A stretch of 64,000 nt of DNA from Pascua guehoae (lineage: Eukaryota; Basidiomycota; Tremellomycetes; Trichosporonales; Trichosporonaceae): positions 683,163-747,162 of the forward strand of contig BCJX01000012.1 of NCBI GenBank assembly GCA_001600415.1, in the 5' to 3' direction. Position 1 is the first letter of the stretch, and every line of letters starts with the position of its first letter. The notes below the pieces were generated by a model. It saw nothing but the letters and a program-made list of their open reading frames with translations, searched no databases and was not told the origin of the DNA. Position numbers and translations under genes: made by a program. Positions 1 through 12,200 of this stretch are shown piece after piece.

Positions 1-1
1 G

Positions 2-55
2 CACTTCGAGCTCGGCGGTGACAAGAAGCAGCGCGGCGCCGCCATCTCTTTCTAA
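2..55 (+). CDS. 3' end of an unidentified protein-coding gene
   Basis: An open frame enters from the left edge and ends with TAA at 53-55. It encodes 17 residues ending GDKKQRGAAISF. The codons are GC-ending like those of neighbouring genes and the stop is followed by non-coding sequence, so this is probably the last exon of a gene whose body lies outside the window. The tail is too short for me to assign a family. Confidence 0.4.
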   Translation, partial: HFELGGDKKQRGAAISF

Positions 56-873
56 GCGACTCGATCGTAACGCTGGACGCCCGTGTCGACGACAACTCTC
101 CCGACCCCCTACGAGGCGTGGATTGGGCCGATGCGGCGCTGGTAGAGCTAGAGAGCTGTGGAGAGCATGATGCCGGGATGTATTGCTATCACGGGAGTGC
201 GTTGAGGCTGCGAACATCGGGTTGGGTGTCTGCGGAACGTTGGGGATGCGACGGAGGGCGTCCCCAGTCGTGAGGTTGTCAAGAAACAAGGAGAAACGCA
301 TGGGGATGCCGAGGCATGCAGAAGTTGAGCTGATGCAGAGCTTGTAAGAGCTCGTCCTTGCTGCTGCCACTTCTCGTTCTTTTTTTGACACCACCTGTAG
401 CTGAGTCACGCTTGAGAAGGCTTGTGTAAACGAGCAGGAACTTAGAGAGGGTGCGACATGTGTGTCGCTGCGGTGGTCCTGCGAGGCACGCATCTTCTTC
501 CGTTGGTGGTCGTCGCCGGCAAGCGCTGGCTGCACCGCACGGCCGTGTCCGCAACAGTTATTTGCTTTCAGCTACCGAAATAAACTCAGCCCGCGGCGAA
601 GAGGGTCACGTTGCACGCTGGCCAGTCAGAGGCATGCACGCCCCATTGGGATACAGAAGAGCAACTGGTGTGGAAGATGAATAAGCCAGTCCCCGCCAGC
701 CAACCACTGTCCGTTGGCGGGGACCATGTGGGACTGGCGGGGTTTAGCCGACGTCATTGCGGGGTCCATAAGCGGGGTTGTCAACATATAACCCTTCGGG
801 CACCAACTTCTCATACTATTCTGCTCTCTTACATCGTCACTCCAGCCTAGTCTACTACCAAGCTTCAACCAAA
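56..873. other. Intergenic region upstream of the GST gene
   Basis: No convincing coding sequence. The short open frames here overlap on both strands and lack splice support. An AT-richer stretch with CATATAAC near 785 lies about 90 bases before the GST start codon and could be part of its core promoter. Confidence 0.4.
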
Positions 874-1841
874 ATGTCGTACACTCTTCACGGTGCCGCA
901 CTCTCGACTGTGAGTAGATACTTGATCCGACCACACGCCCCGTGACTAGCGCTGACAGCCCTTTAGTGCGTTCAGCGCGTTCTGGTCTGTGCCATGGAGG
1001 CCAAGATTGATCTCAAGCTCAAGAAGTACGACTTCCCCCAGATCTACAGCGCCGAGTGGAGTCAGCACCAGCCGTTCAACCAGATGCCCTACGTCTCCAA
1101 CGACAAGACCGGCTTTGAGCTCTTTGAGTCGCGCGCTATTGCCCAGTGTGAGTTGTTTCTCTGTGTCGACTGCGCAGCACCCCCTTCCCCACGCCGCTTC
1201 CCCTGCGGTTGCCGAACGTGGGGTACCTCTCATACCTCGATTCCATCATGATGTCTCCACTCCTGTCCCCCCACTCACATCAGACATTGGACTCGAGCAG
1301 AAGTCGGGCCTGATCCCCAACCCGGCCGACATCGAGGCGTTTGCCAAGTTCCAGCAGGCGGTTTCGATCGAGGTGTCCAACTTTGACCCCATGGCTTCGG
1401 GCCTCGCATTCGAGCTCGTGATTGGCAAGAAGTACGGCCACGAGACGAACCCGGCCCGCGTCGAGGAGCTCAAGGCCAAGCTCGCCAAGCGCCTCCAGGG
1501 CTACGAGCGTATGCTCTCCAAGACCAAGTACCTTGCTGGCGACAAGCTCACCTTTGCCGACCTCTACCACCTGCCCTATGTGAGTAACACAACAACCGTA
1601 TGTGGAGACATATTGACACATCACAGGGCTCGATGGTTGTCGCTGTGAGTATTACGAAACCCCGCGTAGCCCGCCCAGACATGCTAACATGCCACAGCTC
1701 AATGTCGCCCCTGCCCTCACTGACGGCTCGCTCCCGAACGTCGCCCGCTGGTGGAAGGAGATTACCGAGCTCGAGTCGTGGCAGAAGGTGTCGGCCATGG
1801 CTGCGGAGGCGCGCGCGGCTATCGCCCAGGCCCAGAAGTAG
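874..1841 (+). CDS. Glutathione S-transferase (phi/fungal type), 224 aa, five exons
   Basis: Exons 874-909, 967-1147, 1284-1579, 1627-1644 and 1698-1841 join in frame to 224 residues, a usual cytosolic GST length. The N-terminal thioredoxin-like half starts SYTLHGAALS and carries the glutathione-site block NQMPYVSND followed by FESRAIAQYI, the Glu-Ser-Arg signature that contacts the gamma-glutamyl group in phi-class and fungal GSTs. The C-terminal helical half contains YLAGDKLTFADLYHLPYGS, the conserved N-capping/hydrophobic staple region. The FESRAIAQ/YIG junction is made by splicing a phase-1 intron. The 18-nt exon 4 (GSMVVA) is a microexon that restores the helix. Predicted role: conjugation of glutathione to electrophiles in the cytosol. 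The exact class (phi versus EF1B-gamma-like) is uncertain. Confidence 0.88.
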
Positions 1842-2268
1842 AACAAGTGGATACCGCTGTGACATGTGAGAAATGAAATGAAGTACGTAGATCAGTCATA
1901 GGAGGCAGCAGTTTGTCGCAAAGCGCCACATTTGGATAACAGTGGCACATTACATCTGGCGCTTGCTGCGTGCAAAGGGCGCAAGACAATATTGGGGCGA
2001 GGGGGGGGAAAGTTGACATAGCGTGACTGTATTCACCTTCCTTGGAATCTGTTCCTTCCTTCCATCCATCCTTCCTTCCTTCTTGGTTGTCTTCCTTGTT
2101 TTGTCGTCGCATCACCCTTCCCTTTTCCTTCATCTTCCCTCTCTTCCTCTGATTCAACTTCCTTTCTTTGTCATTCTCTTCTATCTCACCATCTCACTCT
2201 ATTCCTTATCCCCTTTCTCCAACCCAGCTCTCGTCCTTCCTCCCACTCCCCACCTCACTGCACCCACA
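1842..2268. other. Intergenic region with a long pyrimidine tract
   Basis: No gene seen. From about 2035 to 2260 the plus strand is strongly pyrimidine-rich, with CTTCCTTCCATCC-like runs. This ends directly before the kinase start codon at 2269 and is likely its promoter and 5' leader. Confidence 0.4.
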
Positions 2269-5008
2269 ATGCCATTGCCTCTCCTCCCGAGGACTGGCTC
2301 CGACTTCACCTCCCAGGCAGCGTCGCCGCCATCGTCTCAATCCTCCCAGCCACCACGTCGGACATATGGTCGACCCGGCCTACTCCCTCGAGTCGTCAAT
2401 ACCTCCCAACCACCGGACGCCGAATCGTCAGAGATGGGTGCCCTCCGGTACCGCTCAATCATTTCGCCCACACCCACCCCACTCAATATGCGACGCGCTG
2501 CGCAGACTCCCCTCTTCCTTCCATCCGAGTCACCTCCCCCATCCGGCCAAGTGCAGAGGGAAACCTCGCCAATCTCCTTCCCTCCGTCCACTCAGCCCCT
2601 TCCCCCGACGCAACCCAATGACATGCCGTACCGCCCGCTACGCATGAAGCGCACTCTGCTGCGTGCAGATGGGACGCAATGGGAACCACCGGTCAAGCGC
2701 GTCCGTTCCGAGGAAGATGATGACGAGCTGTTCGATGCAATCGGTGTTCTCACGGGGAATGTTGAGGGTAGCGGCAAGGGTAAGCGCGGCGATGTGGACC
2801 TTATCGTCACTCACACCAGTTGAAGTGGTCTTCCAGCTGGACAAGGTGGTCATCATTGGCCGTGACTCGGACTGGTTGGTTAACCTGCTGACCTTCCTCG
2901 GCTATGCTAACTGGTAGCGATCTGACCATCAACCACCCTACCGTATCGAGGAGGCATCTGAGGTTCACACCGTGAGGCCTGTGGTTGGATGTTCATTAAC
3001 CTCGTAGAGTCCGCACCCACACCACCCTCACACTCGTCACCCTTACCGACCTCTCGACCTACGGCTTCTATCTCAATGACGAGCTCCACCGTCCGGGGGT
3101 AGTGGCAAAAATTGGCGACAAGCACATCAAGTACAGGACATACATTCTCAAGCATGGCGACACTATTCGCCTTCCCGAGCATCCCACCGGTAAGGCGCAA
3201 CGTGGTACCCAGGCCGCTCACGCCCAGTCTTTACGTTCTACCAATCACCACAATACTCGAAAGACATGTCTGCCCCTGTAACTGTCGACATTGCCCCCTT
3301 ATTCAAGACCGACAACCTCAAGGCTACCTACCAACTGGGCAACATGTGGAAGATTCACAACCTGCCCTTTGGCAGTGGTGCCTTTGGCATTGTAAACCTC
3401 GCATCCCACAGACAGGCGTCTTGGGTGCAGGTGGCCTGCAAGACCTCGGCCTACAAACAGGACGAAAGGGGGAGCTATGTCACCGAGGTGGAGATTCTGA
3501 AGCGCCTCAACCACCCCAACATCAACGGCATCATTGACCTCATTCGGGAGGAGAACATTGTCAAGGGGAAACTCGAAGGCCGCGTCCACATGATTCTCGA
3601 GCTCATGACCGGCGGTGACCTATTCGCGTACACCGAGAAACACGGCAGCTTGACCGAGCTGGAGGCAAAGTGGATCGCTTGGCAGTTGGCTGACGCTGTC
3701 GCGTATCTGCACAACAAGGATATTGCCCATCGAGGTAAGGAAGCGTCTGTCGCAACCATACTGACTCGTCTAGATCTCAAGCAGGACAATATTCTCGTCT
3801 CCGTCTCCGCAGTGTATCCTCGTATCGTCGTCGCCGACTTTGGTCACGCTATTACCTACTCTGATATTCTCGAGGTCACACCAAAGTCGGACAACGATCC
3901 CAACAAACGCACGCTCTCCCGTGTCGGGACGACATGCTACGTTCCACCCGAGCGTCTCAAGGCCTGGCTGAGGAAACCCAAGGGCCTGCGCGGTATCTCA
4001 GAAGACCTCCCAGCGACTAAGAGCAAGGACGGACAGAAGGGTCTCACTCGGCGCGAAAACCTGGCGCGGCTGTGGTTCAACGACGAGGCCTTGTGTGATG
4101 CGTGGGCCATCGGAGGTAGGTTTCCACCCAAGTCTTGGTAGCAGAAGGCATGCCCATGAAAGTCTCATGGGCGGTCAAACTGCTATATGGGGTGTTTGAC
4201 AGCTAACAGCAGTCATCCTCTACGTCGTATGCACTGGCGTTCACCCCTATGACCGGGGTGACGGAGGAGACTGGTCATTTGTCGAGGACAGCATTCCGAG
4301 AGAGCTGAGGGGGCAAGGATCGTGGGCGTCCTTTCGGACTGGGAGGGGGTATTCGAGCCGGCTCGGCAGCACTCACCTCACCGGGGTGGAGGGCGAACTC
4401 ATCAGGCGAATGTGGGAGGCATGTAGGGACAACGTGAGTAGCCTGGAACGGTGGGATCGTGCTCATTTTTAGACTGAATGGTGGTTTGGCACCGCTACGT
4501 GGAAGAAGACCAACATGGATGGCAGTCGCTGGTTCTCCCAAACCTGTGAGCGACCACGAATGTAGCAGTGCTAACGAAAGGCATCGACTTTATCAGTTCC
4601 TTCCTCAAGCCCCACCCCAAACACCGCCTCAAGGTGGTGGACTGTAAGGCCCATAACTGGCTTGCCGACCACAAGCCTGTCATGGATGCTCTACATGAGG
4701 CTGTCATTCAGCGAGGGGAGGTGCTTCATCCCGACACGGCCAAAAACATTATCGATGGCGCTTGGTCGAAGATGACAGCGGCAGAAGCAACCCACAGCGA
4801 CCCACGTGCCCAGGGAGGAGCCACAACGAAAGGAGAGGGGGGAGATAACATCGACAATCTCGAGAGCCTGGACGACAACGAGACGGCGAACCAACGCGAA
4901 ACGATCAACGACGAGGAGTCGATGCCTCAGTTACGACGCATGATTCAGCGAGCAGGTCGACTTGATGTCGAGACGATCGAAACGGTGTCGACTGGTTCGT
5001 TCGCGTGA
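2269..5008 (+). CDS. FHA-domain serine/threonine protein kinase, Chk2/Rad53/Cds1 type, 790 aa
   Basis: Nine exons (2269-2779, 2820-2874, 2918-2971, 3008-3189, 3228-3734, 3774-4115, 4213-4433, 4473-4545, 4581-5008) join to 790 residues. After a Pro/Ser-rich N-terminus of about 170 residues comes an FHA domain with IGRDSDC, INHPTVSRRHLRF and STYGFYLND, the phosphothreonine-binding signature. The kinase domain follows. It has a glycine loop FGSGAFG, lysine in VACKTSA, catalytic HRDLKQDN (the HR/D codon is split by an intron at 3735-3773), DFG in ADFGHA, PPE, and DAWAIGVILY. A basic insertion lies between PPE and DAWAIG. The C-terminus is acidic and disordered. FHA followed by kinase is the checkpoint-kinase layout, so a nuclear DNA-damage or meiotic checkpoint role is likely. 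Orthology to Cds1 versus Mek1 cannot be settled from sequence reading alone. Confidence 0.9.
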
Positions 5009-5248
5009 AGTAGAGGAGCAAGGGGCTGTGAATGAGAATAGCGAGCAGTGTAATGCCCATGCAGCACACAATACACCATACAGAACAGTAGATGCATCCC
5101 CGGCAGTATGGTTCCAAGGTGCCACATGCCACAACGGAAGCAAAAAAGTCAAGACTGAACGGAGCAAGGCCAACCTCCACCGGACGGCCCGTTGTGACTC
5201 GAGAGGACGACAACAACCCGCTGCAGCAGTGAGCTTTACGATAGCAAC

Positions 5249-7739
5249 ATGATGCGTACCCGACTCGCCCGGTTCGTCCTCGGTGTGCGGATACCCCGAC
5301 GAGGCCTCTCGACCCGGTCGACGAATGTTCTGGACGAGCTCGAGGGGCGCGGCCTTGTGCAGGCCGTGACGAGGTGAGCATCGATACCATCGGACAGCTG
5401 CGACGGCGACGAATATCGCAGTGCCGCTGCTACCCCGCCGAGAGTATCTAACCCCAGCCCCGAGCTGCGGACGCACCTCAACTCGCCGAGCGTCGTCTAC
5501 GCCGGCGTCGACCCGTCCGCCTCCTCGCTGCACGTCGGCAACCTCCTCCCGCTCATGGGTCTGCTGCACTTCCGCGCGCGCGGCCACCACGCCTTGGCAC
5601 TGGTGCGTCCTGATTACCTGTCCTCCTCGGCCTCCTCCCTTGACCTGTCCTCTGAATGTAACTGACGCGAAGATCGGCGGCGCAACCGGCGCGATCGGCG
5701 ACCCCTCCGGGCGCTCGACGGAACGCACCGCCCTGTCCCCCGACGCTCTCGCGCACAACGTTGCGGGCATCACGGCGCAGGTCGAGCGCTTCTTTGAGCG
5801 CGGGACACAGTACGCCGCCAAGCGCGGGTATGGCGTCGGCGAGGCACAGGGACAGGAGCAAAAGCGGGGCGCGCCGAGCGTCCTGGGTGTGAGCGACGAG
5901 GAGCGCGCGCGCGGGTTTTCGGTCGTCAACAACTATGACTGGTTCAAGGACGTGACGTTTCTCGACTTTTTGAGGGACGTCGGCAAGCTGGCTAGGGTTA
6001 ATGTCATGCTGGCGAGGGATAGGTGCGTGTTTGTTGGGAGCGGCGAGTGCTGTGTGCGCGTGCGCGGGCGAGGCGGCGTTTGGCGGTGTGGGTAACTGGC
6101 TGGTGTTGGCTGGTGTTGGGTGATGCTGTGTGATGTTGGCTGATGTTGGCCGATGCCGGCTGACATGCTGGCTATGGCTGGGTCTGATGGGTGTTCAGGC
6201 TCTGCATCTACCAAGGGCGTGCTTCTGCTGCTGGTGGTGTTGCTACCTCTAAGCGTACGTGGCATATAGCTAGCACTCGCACTGTGGGTGTGGCGCCATG
6301 TTGGTGTTGGTAGCCCCATGTTGTGCACATGTGTCGGTTGACACGGAGCCAGCGGAGCCAGCGAGCACTCCGTCTCTATCGCGCCTCACTTGCCAACATT
6401 CCCACTAACCCCAGTGTCAAATCCCGACTCAACTCGGACCAGGGCATCTCGTTTACAGAATTCTCGTACCAGCTGCTGCAGGCGCACGACTTTTCGACGC
6501 TCTACGACCGCCACGCGTGCCGGATCCAGCTGGGCGGGAGCGACCAGTGGGGCAACATTGTCGCGGGCATCGACATGATCAAGCGGGCGCGTGCGCAGCG
6601 GGCGGCAGAGGCTGCGGCACTCGAGGCCGAGCAGGCGGCGGAGGGCGACGCCGGTGCTGCAGCGGCAGCAGCAGCAGCAGAGGAGGCGGCAGCGGCGGCG
6701 GGCGAAGGTGCCGACCCGGCGTTTGGAATCACAATGCCCCTCCTGACGACGTCGACGGGAGAAAAGTTTGGAAAGTCGGCAGGCAACGCAGTGTGGCTCG
6801 ACGAGGCGCGCACGAGCGTTAGCGACTTTTACCAGGTGTGTCAACGGCACTTTGTCGACCCAGCTCACCCACAGTTCTTCTACCGCGCGACCGACGCCGA
6901 CGTCGGCAAGTACCTCTCGGTCCTGACGCTCGTGTCGCCAGACAAGATCCAGGATGTACTCGCCGAGCACCGCGATGCACCCATGGCGCGCGTGGCGCAA
7001 AAGTTCCTCGCGCGCGAGGTGACCGAGCTTGTCCACGGGCGTGAGTAGTCACAGGGTTGGACAAGGCCAAGTGTGCAGTGTGCAGACTGTGTCGAAGGCA
7101 AGACAGTGTGGTCATCTGGTGCCTCTTTTCCTGGCGATTCACTCGTCTCCTCTCCTGCAGCTCTTCAGTTTGCCCATCTCCTCTTGTCCTCTGCAGCCCC
7201 NNNNNNNNNNNNNNNNNNNNNNNNNNNNNNNNNNNNNNNNNNNNNNNNNNNNNNNNNNNNNNNNNNNNNNNNNNNNNNNNNNNNNNNNNNNNNNNNNNNN
7301 NNNNNNNNNNNNNNNNNNNNNNNNNNNNNNNNNNNNNNNNCCCCCCCCGCCCCCGGGCACCGCTCACACCCCAGCCGACGCCGTCCGCCGCGCCGAAACC
7401 ATCGCCGCCATCATGTTCTCCCCCGACCCACGCAAACTCCTCAAGTCCGACCAAGTCCTCGACGCCATGGCCGGCGACCCCCGCCTGGTCCGCATCCGCC
7501 GGCGCGACCTCAAGGGCGTGCCCGTCTCCAAGCTCGCCGTCGTGCACGGCCTCGTCAGGAGCCGCGCCGAGGCCAACCGGATCATCAAGCCGCGCAACTC
7601 GGGCATGAGCATTAATGACCTCGGCGTCCACGATCCCCGGCGCGAGATTAACCGCTCGGATCTGATTGATGGCCATATTGCCATTCTGCGCAGGGGGAAA
7701 AAGGACATGGTGGTCTTTTATGTCGATTTCCCAGAGTAG
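5249..7739 (+). CDS. MSY1: Mitochondrial tyrosyl-tRNA synthetase, 536 aa
   Basis: Exons 5249-5373, 5458-5602, 5673-6022, 6415-7040 and 7375-7739 sum to 536 residues. The first 25 residues are Arg-rich and lack acids (MMRTRLARFVLG), consistent with a mitochondrial presequence. Class I signatures are present: HVGNLL (HIGH), GGATGAIGDPSGRSTER, GGSDQWGN (tyrosine and ATP site) and KFGKSAGNAVWLD (KMSKS). A C-terminal S4-like RNA-binding domain (VPVSKLAVVHGLVRSRAEANRII) completes the bacterial or mitochondrial form. An Ala/Glu-rich insert of about 50 residues lies between the GGSDQWGN and KFGKS blocks. The last intron, 7041-7374, contains the run of Ns. Both its ends fit (donor GTGAGT, acceptor CCCCAG, phase 1), so the gap does not interrupt coding sequence. 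Charges tRNA-Tyr in the mitochondrion. Confidence 0.93.
7201..7340. other. Assembly gap (140 N) inside the last intron of the TyrRS gene
   Basis: A run of N at 7201-7340 is bordered by C runs on both sides (GCAGCCCC before, CCCCCCCCGCCCC after). This suggests a poly-C homopolymer that could not be assembled. Confidence 0.9.
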
Positions 7740-8109
7740 GCCACGAGGGGACGAGGGACGAGGGCGGGGATGGCGCGGGCAGAGGCCATCGGAGAAGGAC
7801 CACGGATGGGGAGGAAAGGTGGAGGGGATTGAGGACAGACATTGCATGGCGACCATTATGCATCTCACCACTGCTGCACACTGGAGCACTGAGCTGCATG
7901 CTGCTTGGGATCAACAGCGACGCCAGAGCAAACATACCTGCAGCTAGCTTCAGCTCTTGTATGGTCCGTATCGTGCACGCATAAACGAACAGCGAGCACT
8001 CCTGTCTCCCTCACGCCACCTTGACCTCAAGACCAATAGTGTGCCTGTCTCCCCCCACTCGGTCGTTGGACGCCTTTTCTCGCCATGAATTTGAAGCCAA
8101 CAGCGTGGT
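7740..8109. other. 3' region of TyrRS gene and tRNA-Thr upstream sequence
   Basis: No gene seen. The stretch holds the TyrRS 3' UTR and the 5' flank of the tRNA gene. Confidence 0.4.
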
Positions 8110-8210
8110 GCCTCCTTAGTTCAGTGGTTAGAATTTTTCACTTGTAGCAGTCGGCCAATTGGCTGATGTACAGTATGAAAGGGTCGCTTGTTCAATCCAG
8201 GCAGGGGGCA
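8110..8210 (+). tRNA. tRNA-Thr (anticodon TGT) with a 28-nt intron
   Basis: The acceptor stem GCCTCCT (8110-8116) pairs with AGGGGGC (8203-8209), with the discriminator A at 8210. The anticodon stem TTTCA pairs with TGAAA. The loop reads CTTGTA, placing anticodon TGT at 8143-8145. An intron of about 28 nt (8147-8174) sits after position 37, the canonical place. The T arm GCTTG-TTCAATC-CAGGC is intact. A T-run at 8233-8237 (CTCTTTTTGC) is a plausible Pol III terminator. Confidence 0.85.
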
Positions 8211-8991
8211 ACGCAACGACGTCTAGGCGTCTCTTTTTGCAAAAGTTTTAGGGGGGCTATTATGGGTGGGCACAAAAGATTCGACTGATTTTTGAACACA
8301 AGAACAATGGGGAGGAGAGCAGTGTGAAAACAGGCCATGCTGGGTGGGTGGCACTGAGTTTCTGTATTAATTCACACTTGGGGTCAAAATTAGCAGAGGA
8401 ATGAAGACGACAAGACTACGGGCAACAAACACTGTTGAGCGGCACGCAGTATGGTCGGGTCGGGATGCCGTCTGTTCAGCTGTTCAGTTAACTGTGCCAC
8501 ACAGTACCAGCGACGTCGTGCACACTCGACCCAGCGGTGCTGTGCATCCTCCCAGCATGTGAAGCGTTTCTTCGCAATATGGACTGGTGTTTCAGGAACC
8601 AGCCCAACGCCAAAATGCCACAGCACATGTCTACGTTTGACGCGTTTCACAACATTGCAAAGGATGAAGAAAACCCTCCAGCAGCGCAGTGTACTTGGAG
8701 ACTCTTCCACTGCATTCGGGCGACCTCGCTCACGGCTTTCACGACATTTGCAACATTCACAGCGTCTCTGAGGGACAGGACACTGACCAGCTCGGCATTA
8801 AAGGACGACTCACTGACACTGTTGACCCTCTAACCCTCCCCCAGCTACACCGTCTCACTCCAGCCCCGGCCCTATCTCTTATACCCCACCAAGAAAAACT
8901 CCCTCCCCCCCACACCATGCCAGACTGCCCCGCCCACCCCCTCGCCAACACAAGAAACATGCATACTAAAGTACAAGTCATCACGCATCTA
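8211..8991. other. Intergenic region
   Basis: Beyond the tRNA terminator I see no supported gene. Small overlapping open frames on both strands lack splice or family support. The right end is the 3' UTR of the minus-strand transcription factor. Confidence 0.4.
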
Positions 8992-9211
8992 TTATGCCAT
9001 CCAGCCATGGCTCGACCAGTCAAACGTGCCATAGCCCGGCAGCGAGTCTTGGCGCTGGGGCTGCTGCGCCTGGAGCTGCACACCGTTTGCATTGCTGCGC
9101 AATGCCTGTGGTGTAGCACTCGCAGACGGCGTGGGCTGCTGGCTCGGGGGCTGTGTCTGGGTCTGCTGCAGGCCCTGCTGGTTCTGACCCTGGCCTTGGC
9201 CTTGGCCCTGG

Positions 9212-9246
<35 letters not shown>

Positions 9247-12200
9247 ATCCCACGAAAACGAAAAGACACGGCTCAAAAAGTCGTCGGGGACCTGTGACGA
9301 CGCGGCGGGGCCGAGCGAGTCGGGGTTGGTGGGGCCCGTGTTGGTGCTGGTGTGGTTTTGCGAGGGGAAATAGGACGCGAGCATCGACTCGACAGCCGGG
9401 TCCAGGTGCGGCTGCGAGGGGATAAATTGGGGCTGGTCAAACGGCGGCGGGAACGTCTGCAGGTTGGCTGATGGGTCGAGCGAGAATGTAAAGCCGCCCT
9501 GCTGCTGCATGTTGGGCGGCAGGACTGCAGAGTTTGGCTGCGACCCTGTGCCGTCTGGGAGCTGCTGAGTGTTGATGGCTGGCATTGGGTACGCGCCAAA
9601 CACGGGGCGCTCTGGTGTCGGCTCGGCCTTGCCAGGGCTCAGGTGCGACCCCGGACCAGACGACGTGTCGGCCGAGGGCGACGCGAATGGGCCGGTGCCA
9701 GTCGCTGTTGGCGAGTCGGCTTCGAGCTGCGCCTGGTGGATGAGGCGCTTGACAGCACGCTGCAGGTTGTGCTCCTCGTCGTCAATGTCGTCCCCCTCGC
9801 CCAGCTTTCGCTTGCCGAGTGACGAGCCGCCAGGGCGCCGTCGCTCCTCGACCTCTGCAATCAAAAAGTCCATGACCTTGACTGCAGCCTTGGCCGGAAT
9901 GGACGTCACGGCAATGTGGCGCATCTGCTCGAGCGCGCCCTTGACCTCTGCAATCTTCTCCTCGGTCACCTTGGACTTCATTTCACGCTTTGCCGTTTTC
10001 TGCCCTGTCAGCCAAGGGGACCGACACGTGTCAAGGGGTGACTCACCAAGAGGTCAATGATAATGACCATGCCCGAGACGGTCACGTAGAAGAGCGGGAT
10101 CCACCACTTTTCCAAGAACCGCGCCACCCCGTTCGTGTCCGACATCATGCGCAAGCTCGCGCGTGCCGCACGGATGCACTGCTCCTTTGAGTAGGCAAAA
10201 CGCTCGTCCTCGTACCCGCGCGACAGCCACGGTCGGTGGAGGCGCAGCATGCGCGAGTGGATCGCGAGGCTGAGCGTAATGTTTTCATAGTATTCGACCA
10301 TCGACTTTGGGTCGTCGCCAGACGGTCGCGCGCTGTTGTCCGGTTGGAAGTATGCGGGCAGATCGAGCATGGCCTTGCGCAGTTCCCGGTCGACACTCAG
10401 GCTAATGCGTCAGCACGTGGGTAACAAGGGCATAGCCGGCACTCACATGAACGAGTACGGCGGATGGTTGTTGTTGTTGGCCTGCCAGATTTGCCGCTGG
10501 GTAATCTCGGCAAATTTGAGTTTGGCCAGCTGGAACGACATGCGCGTGCGGACGCTAGGAGGCTGGGCACGCAGTGGCTGGCCGTCGACAAGGTCCTCGT
10601 CCTCGATATTGGCAGGCAGCGCCGACTTGACTGCGGGTGTTAGACACATTGCGGCAGATACAGTTGCACCACTCACTCTGGTCAGGCTGGATGCTGCAGG
10701 CGTAGTTGTAGCTCGGCGCAAGCGACCAGTCGAGGAAGACCAGGTTCCACCAGATACGACGGCCCACCTCGCGTTGAATAACGCTCTCCCAGCGGCCCTT
10801 CCACATTGGCAGTGGACGCCCGTCGACGCTCTGCTGTTCGGCTCCGAGGCGTGAGAGACCGAGGCCCTGGGCCATCTTGATGGCTGCGCCTAGCAGTGCC
10901 CACGCGGCATCAGCGCGATCGCGGTTGTTCTGTGCCGAGTTAGCCTTCCCTCCACTTGCTCCGGTGGCTCTCAAACATACCATCAAGACGCTCATGAGAA
11001 TGATGGCCTGCAAGTTTTCGAGCGTGTGGGTACCAAGGAAATCACTTGCCCACTGCGCCGAACGCGCTGCCGTGTACCATGTGTCGGAAAGCGTCTGCAC
11101 CTCTGCGGCGGTAAAATGCTTGGATGCTTCGGAGGCGTCCATGAAATGCAATCCGAGCTGCAAAGTGAGCTGGTGCCTACCACATGGACACTTACACTCA
11201 GGACGACAAAGTAGACGGCGAGGAACGGCATCGAAATCTCGTACACGATGCGATCCTGTGGAAGCGCCCACAGGTCGCGGCACTGGCTGAGGAACGTGGG
11301 GACATGGAAGACTGGGTGTGAGCGTCGTCGAGCGCTCCTCAACTGCAAACTCACGTCGGTGGAGCCAGTCGACTTTTTCAAAGAACGCATTCACGAGGAG
11401 CTCTCCGCGCTCGCGAGTGGGCAAGACTCGGGTCATGGCATTGAGGACAATGTCGGAACGTTTCAGTGTCATCTCAAAGACGTCCATGGGCTGCATCGCG
11501 TCGGCGAGGGCGAGGATTCGGGCCATGCGTTCCTCCTGCGATTGAGCATCGGGGAGGGATGATGACAATTGCCCGCTGAACCGCCGAGCTGGCGATATAT
11601 AGTTTTGCGCGGCATTGGGTGACTCGCCCGAGGCAATGCCCATACCAGCAAGGTGGTATCGGTTGCCGGCGACAGGGCGACTGACAGACGAGAATACGCG
11701 ACCTTCCCGAAAGTTGGGCAGCGAGTGAGCACCGTCGACACGCGAGCCACCAAACGCCAAATGTTCGAGCGTGAGCGCTGCGCCTTCGGTATCGCTGACG
11801 TTGCCCTCGTCGTCGGCATCGTTGATGGGTGGGTTTGGGGGTGGGGCTGAGGCCGACTCAGGCTGCGAGGCGGGAAGCTTAGAGCGGATCTGCGACAGCA
11901 CCTTTTCGAGGTCGGACGGTACGAGCGCGCCCGTCTTGATCAGCGCCGACTCGAGGGCGTCCACACGGTGGGCAAGATTGGCGAGATCTTGTGTCGTCGC
12001 ATAGTTGGACCTGTACTGTTAGAGGCAACCAGAAATGTGGATCCTTCTGACGCACGATGCAATCAGCTGCTTCTCAGCCTTGTGGAGTCAGCCACAGTCT
12101 TCGTCTCATGTTTGCGCGCTACTCACCGTCCCCACTTCATGGCACCGCGCTTGGTCTTGGCGCAAAATACAGGGCCCTGGGCAAAGTTAGCACGAACGGT

